This document shows, one piece after another, positions 5,052-10,016 of a DNA stretch of 10,016 bases (position 1 is its first letter; the number at the start of each line of letters is the position of its first letter). The notes under the pieces were generated by a model. The model ran no database searches. It saw nothing but the letters and a program-made list of their open reading frames with translations, and had not been told where the DNA came from. Origin of the DNA: an uncultured Caulobacteraceae bacterium (GTDB taxonomy: Bacteria > Pseudomonadota > Alphaproteobacteria > Caulobacterales > Caulobacteraceae); contig CALEOQ010000167.1 of assembly GCA_937910255.1 (NCBI GenBank), positions 1-10,016 on the forward strand, in the 5' to 3' direction. A program made the position numbers and the translations under genes.

Positions 5052-7877
5052 CTAGTATTCGAAGCGCACGCCCACCCGGAACACGCGGCCGAGGATGTCA
5101 TAGACGCCCTGGCTGGTGGACGGGTTGCCGTAGGCGGTGCCGGCCGGGCCGTAGGCGACAATCTCCGGGTCGCGGTTGAACAGGTTGGAGATGCTGACGA
5201 AGGCCTCGGTCTTCTGAAGGACCTTCAGATCGTAGGTCATGGCCAGGTCGACATAGAAGGCGCCGTCGATCTTGTTGTTGTTGATCGTGCGGTTTTCGAT
5301 GGTCGAGACCGGGCAGCCCGTGGTGCATTCGATGAACGAATTGTCGTAGGTGCTCTCGCTCACGCCACGGCCGGTGACCTGGATGGTCCAGGGATCAGCC
5401 GTATAGGTGGCCGTCGCCCGGTAGATGAACTCCGGCAGGGAGATCGAGCCGGCCGTATCGGTCGGGGCGTCGATGCCGTTGTCTTCGTAGTTCTCGAGGT
5501 AGTAGGTGCCGACCGCCCGCAGGGCCATGGCGCCGTCGCCGAGGTTGAAGCGGTAGGAGGCCTCCAGGTCGAGGCCCCGGGACTTCTGGACCGCGAAGTT
5601 GAAGGGGCTGACCGAAACCTGGCTGATCTGGTTGCCCGACCGGGTGATGGCCGCGCAGTAGGTCTGGTTCCCCTGGAAGCAGCGGTCGACGATGGTGTTG
5701 GCCTGCACCGAACCGATCGCGCCTTCGATCTGGATGTCGAAATAGTCGATGGCGGCGGCGAAGCCCGGCAGGAAGGTGGGCTGCAGCACCACGCCGACGC
5801 CCCAGGTGTCGGCCAGTTCGGGGTCGAGATTGAGGTTGCCGGTGGTCAGCTCCAGGAACTGGGTGGACTGGTTGTTGTTGAACGGGTCCAGCAGCGTGTT
5901 GGTGCGGCTGGTGCCGGCGGCGAACAGTTCGTTGAGGTTTGGCGCCCGGATGTCCCGCGAGCGGGTGACGCGGAAGCGGATGTCGGGGATCGGCGAATAG
6001 ACCGCGCCCACCTTCCAGGTCGTGACATAGCCCGAGGTGCTGTAGTCGGTGCCGCGGACCGCGGCGTTCAGGTCAAAGCCGTCGGCCAGCGGAATGACGG
6101 CCTCCACATAGGCCTCGGTGACGGTGTAGGAGCCGAAGGTCGGGCGATAGTTGCCCACGAACCAGCCCGACTGGAACTCGGTCGGGACCTCGCCGGAGAC
6201 TTCCTCCTTACGGTGCTCGATACCGGCCGCCATGGAGACCGGGCCCGCCCAGGTGGAGAAGGGGTCGCCGGAGATGTTGGCGGCGGCCACCTGCTGGGTG
6301 AAGAACTGCTTCCGCTGCGGATCGCCCAGGATGTAGTCGAGGGCGGCCTGGGAATTGACGCCGATGCCCATGCGGTTGAACGGCACGCAGCCATTGGTCG
6401 GATTGGTCAGGGTCGAGCGGCAGACGATGTCGCCGTTCGGGGCGAAGACCGCGTCCTGGGCCAGGGCCAGGCGGGCGTTGTTGGTGATGTCGCGGGCGAC
6501 CTCGAGGGTGTCGGTCTCGCCCCGCTGATAATAGGCGTCCCAGCGCCAGGCGCGGTCGAAGGCGTCGAAGTCGCCCTCGGCCCCGACCACATAGCGGGTG
6601 ACGCTGCGCTCATTGTCGGTCTTGCGGATCGGCAGGTCGGCGTTGGTGGTGCCGAGGCTGAAGCTGGCGATGTTCAGGGCCGCCAGCTGCTGGCGGATAG
6701 AGGCCGGCAGGAAGGCGTTGTCGGACCGGATGGTGACATTGCCCTGGTTGAACTGCACGCCGGTCCAGCCGAGGGAGGCGTGTTCGTTGTACGAGAACTG
6801 GCCGAAGATCTCGATATTGTCGGTGAGGTCGTAGCTGACCCGGCCGAAGAAGCCCTTGCGGCGGTCATCGGCGTTCAGGGACTGCTTGTCGTTGACCTGA
6901 TTGGCCTGCCAGTCGCCACCGATCATCCAGGGATCGCGGGTCAGACCATAGGCCTGCTGACCCACCACGCCGCCGACGCCGAAGGTCGTGCCACGCAGGG
7001 GGGTGTTGACGATGATGCCGCCCGGGGTGGCGTTGGACAGGCCCGCCCCGCTGGTGAGAAAGCGCTCGGGCTGGCCGTTGCCCGGCGCGTAGTTCGGGTT
7101 GGTGATGATGTACCAGCCGTCGTTGTTCCAATCCCGCGGCACGCCATAGATGCCTTCGCGATCGACGATCTCGCCGTTCAGCAGCAGATGGCCGCGGCCG
7201 CCGGCGAACTCGGTCCCATAGGTCAGGTTGACCCGATACTGGTCGTCGTCCCCATAGGTGGTCTGGCCCGCCTCGACCGAGCCCTTGAAGCCCTGATAGT
7301 CGGTGTCGAGGATGAAGTTGACCACGCCGCTGACGGCGTCGGAGCCATAGGCCGCCGAGGCGCCGCCGGTGACGATCTGCACGCCGCTGATCAGGCCCTG
7401 CGGGAAGGTGTTGACGTCCACAGCGCCGGTGATGGTGGAGCCGACCGAGCGCTGGCCGTTCAGCAGGACCAGGGTGCGGGTGGCGCCCAGGCCGCGCAGG
7501 TTCAGGGCGTTGACGCCCGAGGTGCCGGCGCTGATCGAAGCGTTGGAGGTCTGCGGCGTGGCGCTGCCGACCACGGACGGGATGTCGTTGACGAAGTCGG
7601 CGACGTTGGAGGGGGCGGCCGCGAGGATCTCGGTTTCGCTGATCACGGTCAGCGGGGTCGGCGCCTGATAGCCGTCACGGACGACGCGGGTGCCGGTGAC
7701 CACCACCTCTTCCACGCTGGCGACGCCAGCCGGCGCTGCGGTCTGCGCGCTGGCCGCGCCCGCCGCGGCGACGCCCAGCAGCAGGGCCATGGCCGAAGCG
7801 CCGTGGGTCAGGCCCAATTTGCGGGCAGATTGGAGCCCTCGAGCCCGCACGTTGTGCATCTGAAGATTTCTTGACAT
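5052..7877 (-). CDS. TonB-dependent outer-membrane receptor
   Basis: The 941-residue protein is a complete TonB-dependent receptor for energised uptake across the outer membrane. An extended N-terminus leads into a signal peptide ending ASA|Q (about 44/45). A TonB box EEVVVTG (56-62) follows, then the plug with LNLRGLGATRTLVLLNGQR (125-143) and GGASAAYGSDAVSGVVNF (171-188). The rest is the beta-barrel, containing TRSRDIRAPNLNELF (638-652) and ending in the aromatic FRVGVRFEY. Three cysteine pairs (486/497, 733/741, 851/855) probably form loop disulphides, as in many Caulobacter and sphingomonad receptors. There is no N-terminal signalling domain and no FecI/FecR pair nearby, so it is not a transducer. 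The start at 7877 has GAGGGGGA five bases upstream. The flanking deacylases suggest an acylated or D-amino-acid-containing ligand; this is inference, and a metal chelate cannot be excluded. Confidence 0.95.
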   Translation of the reverse strand: MSRNLQMHNVRARGLQSARKLGLTHGASAMALLLGVAAAGAASAQTAAPAGVASVEEVVVTGTRVVRDGYQAPTPLTVISETEILAAAPSNVADFVNDIPSVVGSATPQTSNASISAGTSGVNALNLRGLGATRTLVLLNGQRSVGSTITGAVDVNTFPQGLISGVQIVTGGASAAYGSDAVSGVVNFILDTDYQGFKGSVEAGQTTYGDDDQYRVNLTYGTEFAGGRGHLLLNGEIVDREGIYGVPRDWNNDGWYIITNPNYAPGNGQPERFLTSGAGLSNATPGGIIVNTPLRGTTFGVGGVVGQQAYGLTRDPWMIGGDWQANQVNDKQSLNADDRRKGFFGRVSYDLTDNIEIFGQFSYNEHASLGWTGVQFNQGNVTIRSDNAFLPASIRQQLAALNIASFSLGTTNADLPIRKTDNERSVTRYVVGAEGDFDAFDRAWRWDAYYQRGETDTLEVARDITNNARLALAQDAVFAPNGDIVCRSTLTNPTNGCVPFNRMGIGVNSQAALDYILGDPQRKQFFTQQVAAANISGDPFSTWAGPVSMAAGIEHRKEEVSGEVPTEFQSGWFVGNYRPTFGSYTVTEAYVEAVIPLADGFDLNAAVRGTDYSTSGYVTTWKVGAVYSPIPDIRFRVTRSRDIRAPNLNELFAAGTSRTNTLLDPFNNNQSTQFLELTTGNLNLDPELADTWGVGVVLQPTFLPGFAAAIDYFDIQIEGAIGSVQANTIVDRCFQGNQTYCAAITRSGNQISQVSVSPFNFAVQKSRGLDLEASYRFNLGDGAMALRAVGTYYLENYEDNGIDAPTDTAGSISLPEFIYRATATYTADPWTIQVTGRGVSESTYDNSFIECTTGCPVSTIENRTINNNKIDGAFYVDLAMTYDLKVLQKTEAFVSISNLFNRDPEIVAYGPAGTAYGNPSTSQGVYDILGRVFRVGVRFEY

Positions 7878-7882
7878 GACTA

Positions 7883-7890
7883 TCCCCCTC
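7883..7890 (-). promoter_or_regulatory. Strong ribosome binding site of the receptor gene
   Basis: On the minus strand GAGGGGGA stands five bases before the ATG at 7877. It is the best Shine-Dalgarno-like sequence in the window and fixes the receptor start. Confidence 0.8.
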
Positions 7891-7932
7891 GGAATTGACG
7901 ATAAGCAGAATGTTCATTTGGCGCCCGGCTTT

Positions 7933-7938
7933 ATTATA
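7933..7938 (-). promoter_or_regulatory. Candidate -10 box for the receptor promoter
   Basis: The minus strand reads a perfect TATAAT within an AT-rich island in otherwise GC-rich DNA. It would give a leader of roughly 50 bases before the receptor start. No good -35 hexamer lies 16-18 bases upstream, so the promoter may need an activator. The eight bases ATTATAAT (7933-7940) are self-complementary, so the same box also reads on the plus strand. The Caulobacter housekeeping consensus differs from TATAAT, hence only moderate confidence. Confidence 0.4.
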
Positions 7939-8001
7939 ATTCGCCGGAACTGCGATGATCTGCGCCCGTATTCATAACGAGGTTGTCGGCCCCCCACCGG
8001 A

Positions 8002-8033
8002 GTGTCAACGCCGGCTCCCCTTCGGAATATTGC
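8002..8033 (-). promoter_or_regulatory. Composite regulatory element, copy facing the receptor
   Basis: The plus strand reads GTGTCAA (8002-8008), nine bases, then CCCTTCGGAATATTGC (8018-8033). The reverse complement of 8277-8308 has the same GTGTCAA, also nine bases, and a 16-mer differing at one position. On the minus strand the element ends in TTGACAC pointing at the receptor gene, 124 bases from its start. TTGACA may be a -35 hexamer with the AATATT-centred 16-mer as an operator just upstream, or the whole may be one bipartite operator. Confidence 0.55.
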
Positions 8034-8276
8034 AGAGCCTATAACCCTCAGACATAGGTGTGGCGGGGCCGACCGCCGCCGAGACTGGGGGAGGCCTTGG
8101 CGGGCCTGCCTTTGCGCGGCATGGCTACAGGGGCGTCTGGCGCCAGGAAATGGCGAGATCGCGCTGGCCACGGAGCGTGTCGCGCCCGATTCCAGGCGGT
8201 GGAGCGATAGTTTTGGGGCGCCGCCAGGACGTCTTGACCTGTCCAGGCCAAGCCATGACGTCAGGCTATTGATCGC

Positions 8277-8308
8277 GCAATATTCGGAAGGGTCGTCTTG
8301 ATTGACAC
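8277..8308 (+). promoter_or_regulatory. Composite regulatory element, copy facing the right deacylase
   Basis: The plus strand reads GCAATATTCGGAAGGG (8277-8292), nine bases, then TTGACAC (8302-8308). It is the inverted partner of 8002-8033: 15 of 16 and 7 of 7 bases match in the two blocks, with identical spacing and an unrelated spacer. It points at the deacylase start 188 bases away. A second TGACAC at 8323-8328 follows exactly 20 bases after the first. Confidence 0.55.
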
Positions 8309-8485
8309 TAATGTCGCAGGACTGACACCCTTCCCGAGGGCCGGAGCAAGACATTTTCGGCGCCGGGGCGTCCGCACGAAGAGTCGGGCAGTCATCCTGT
8401 CAATATTTAGCGCATGACCCGGACATGACCGGGAGGCGGGCGTCGCCGACCCCGTCCACCCGGTCCGGCCGGCCCTGATTTGAAC

Positions 8486-8490
8486 AAGGA
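8486..8490 (+). promoter_or_regulatory. Ribosome binding site of the right deacylase
   Basis: AAGGA is followed by six bases and the ATG at 8497, which places the signal peptide directly at the N-terminus and supports that start. Confidence 0.75.
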
Positions 8491-8496
8491 TCTGAC

Positions 8497-10002
8497 ATGA
8501 AGACGCCCTCTGGTTTCCTCCGCCGCCGGGTCCTGGCGGCGGGCCTCGCACTCAGTCTGATGTCGGGAGTCTCAGGCCACGCCCTGGCCCAGGAGTATGA
8601 TGTCCTGATCCGCGGCGGCCTGCTGTTCGATGGCACGGGCGCGGAGGGCCGCGCCGCCGATGTGGCGATCAAGGGCGACCGCATCGTCGAGGTCGGCGAG
8701 ATTCCGGCGACCGCCACCGCCGCCACCGTGGTCGACGCCACCGGCAAGTATGTATCGCCGGGCTTCATCGACACCCATTCCCACGCCGCGCCGGGCATCG
8801 AGACGCCGGAACTGGCGCCGGCCATCTCGGTCCTCACCCAGGGGATCACCACGGCGATGATCAATCCGGACGGCGGCGGCCCGGCCGACCTGCGCCCGCA
8901 GGTGGCGGCGATCGAGACCAACCGGCCCGGCGTCAATGTCATCCCGATGATCGGCCACAATGGGGTGCGGCGCGAGGTCATGGGCCTGGAGAACCGCAAG
9001 CCGACGCCGGCCGAGTTGGCCGAGATGCAGGGCCTGGTGCGGCAGGCCATGACCTTCGGCGCGCTGGGCATGTCCAGCGGCCCCTTCTATGTGCCGGGCA
9101 AGTATTCCGACACCGCCGAGATCGTCGCCCTGGCCAAGGTGGCTGCGGAGTTCCCGAACGCCTTCCACACCAGCCATATCCGCGACGAGTCCAGCTATGA
9201 CATCGGCGTGCTGGCCTCGGTGGCCGAGCTGATCGAGGTCTCGCGCCAGACCGGGATCATCGGCGTGGTCAGCCATATGAAGATGCTGGGCCCCACCGTC
9301 TGGGGGCAGTCCGACGACGCGATCAAGATGATCGACGCCGCCCGGGCCGAGGGCCTGTCCATCTGGGCCGACCAGTATCCCTATGCCGCCTCCAGCACCG
9401 GCCTGTCGGCGGCCCTGATCCCCGGCTGGGCGCAGGAGGGCGGCCAGGAGGCCCTGTCCAAGCGCCTGCAGAACCCCGAGCAGCGCGCCCTGATCCGCGA
9501 GGGCATGGTCGAGAACCTGGCCCGCCGGGCCGGCGCCAACGCCATCATGATCTCGAGCTACAGCGCCGATCCGTCGCTGGAGGGGATGCGCCTGGACGAG
9601 ATCGCACGGCGTAACCTGCAGGACCCGCTCGACACCGCCATCGATCTGCTGATCAAGGGCGGCGCCGGCATCGTCTCGTTCAACATGAATGAGGACGATC
9701 TGGAGCTGCTGATGAAGCAGCCCTGGATGATGACCTCGTCTGACGGCGCCCTGGTGACCTTCGGCGAAGGCGCCGAACATCCCCGGGCCTATGGCGCCTA
9801 TCCCCGCAAGCTGCGGCGCTATGTGATCGAGCGCGAGGTGATCAGCATGGCCCAGGCCATCCATTCGTCCAGCGGCCTGCCGGCGCAGGTGTTCTCTATC
9901 CCCGATCGCGGCGTGATCAAGCCCGGCTTCTACGCCGCCGTGCTGGTCTTCAACCCCGAGACGGTCCGGGACGCGGCCACCCATCACAAGCCGCACGCCT
10001 AG
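8497..10002 (+). CDS. Exported amidohydrolase, N-acyl-D-amino-acid deacylase family (right paralogue, short C-terminus)
   Basis: This 501-residue paralogue of the left deacylase shares its layout: a signal peptide with LRRRVLAAG ending at HALA|QE (31/32), the pair H94-S-H96 in GFIDTHSH, H227 in SHIRDE, H260 and K262 in SHMK, D416 in TSSDGAL, and HPRAYGAYPR from 428. As in its partner, Asp125 in INPDG replaces the classical Cys. The protein stops at PHA, 34 residues short of the paralogue, where a TAG stands in place of the paralogue's Tyr codon. The missing part would include the final strands with the EYIFVNG-like segment. Just before the stop PGAYADVLVFD has become PGFYAAVLVFN. The gene probably acts in the periplasm on the same class of substrate as its partner and is divergent from the receptor. 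Whether the truncation is real is uncertain, because the window ends 14 bases later. Confidence 0.88.
   Translation: MKTPSGFLRRRVLAAGLALSLMSGVSGHALAQEYDVLIRGGLLFDGTGAEGRAADVAIKGDRIVEVGEIPATATAATVVDATGKYVSPGFIDTHSHAAPGIETPELAPAISVLTQGITTAMINPDGGGPADLRPQVAAIETNRPGVNVIPMIGHNGVRREVMGLENRKPTPAELAEMQGLVRQAMTFGALGMSSGPFYVPGKYSDTAEIVALAKVAAEFPNAFHTSHIRDESSYDIGVLASVAELIEVSRQTGIIGVVSHMKMLGPTVWGQSDDAIKMIDAARAEGLSIWADQYPYAASSTGLSAALIPGWAQEGGQEALSKRLQNPEQRALIREGMVENLARRAGANAIMISSYSADPSLEGMRLDEIARRNLQDPLDTAIDLLIKGGAGIVSFNMNEDDLELLMKQPWMMTSSDGALVTFGEGAEHPRAYGAYPRKLRRYVIEREVISMAQAIHSSSGLPAQVFSIPDRGVIKPGFYAAVLVFNPETVRDAATHHKPHA
8512..9999 (+). repeat. Right arm of a 1.5-kb imperfect inverted repeat (paralogous genes)
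   Basis: This is the counterpart of 3403-4890. The encoded proteins align end to end without a gap over 496 residues, and the DNA is similar enough that many codons are identical. The segment between the arms holds the terminator, the receptor gene and the divergent promoter region. Confidence 0.85.
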
Positions 10003-10016
10003 CCTCAGGGGCTGGG

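Larger units (their letters stand above)
7878..8496. other. Gene-free divergent promoter region
   Basis: This 619-bp region lies between the receptor (minus) and the right deacylase (plus). The open frames in it are short, unlike any family I recognise, and lack ribosome sites, so I call no gene. It contains AT-rich islands unusual for this sequence (7931-7940, 8279-8284 and 8402-8409) and the paired composite element described separately. Its middle part (about 8060-8260) is GC-rich and I see no structure in it. Confidence 0.75.

Noticed and set aside
6213..7874. Plus-strand open frame of 553 codons opposite the receptor
   Set aside because: Antisense shadow of a complete receptor gene; no ribosome site or recognisable domain.
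7914..8354. Small open frames on both strands of the divergent region, including a minus frame ending MPRKGRPAKASPSLGGG...
   Set aside because: No ribosome sites, no recognisable family, and they overlap the candidate regulatory elements. The basic PRKGRPAK start resembles regulator N-termini only superficially and stops after 24 residues.
3298..10002. Lasso-peptide or siderophore cluster explanation for the receptor locus
   Set aside because: No precursor peptide, maturation enzymes, isopeptidase, FecI/FecR pair or siderophore genes are visible; the linked enzymes are D-aminoacylase-type amidohydrolases.

Overview
The window looks like chromosomal DNA from a GC-rich alphaproteobacterium, most likely Caulobacterales (Caulobacter, Phenylobacterium or Brevundimonas type). 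The grounds are codon use, a large TonB-dependent receptor of the Caulobacter/sphingomonad style with paired cysteines, and tightly overlapping genes. The genus is an inference. The first 138 bases are not genomic: they are an Illumina index adapter with poly-T and noise beyond it, so true sequence starts at about 139 and the left edge is a contig end.

Bases 139-3229 hold a minus-strand operon read right to left: a MoxR-family AAA+ ATPase, a DUF58 protein, a membrane-anchored von Willebrand A (BatA-like) protein, and the first 45 codons of another membrane protein cut off by the adapter. Gaps are 11 bp and then two ATGA overlaps, so translation is probably coupled. This is the widespread MoxR/Bat envelope-chaperone type of cluster.

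Bases 3298-10002 hold a transport-and-hydrolysis locus. Two closely related exported amidohydrolases of the N-acyl-D-amino-acid deacylase family lie in opposite orientation on either side of a 941-residue TonB-dependent receptor. The left copy (minus) follows the receptor, separated from it by a strong hairpin-plus-T terminator. The right copy (plus) is transcribed divergently from the receptor across a 619-bp gene-free region. That region carries a composite element (GTGTCAA, nine bases, then a 16-mer with an AATATT core) present twice in opposite orientation with identical internal spacing, each copy with its TTGACAC end facing one of the divergent genes. This suggests a shared regulator or promoter architecture.

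The inferred model is that the receptor imports an N-acylated or D-amino-acid-containing compound (a peptide or similar) across the outer membrane, and the two deacylases hydrolyse it in the periplasm. Both enzymes have Asp where the classical D-aminoacylase metal-binding Cys sits, so they may form a separate subfamily with a different metal site. The right copy ends at a TAG where its paralogue has Tyr, 14 bases before the end of the window. The frame after the stop still looks family-like, so this is either a recent nonsense change or an end-of-contig error.
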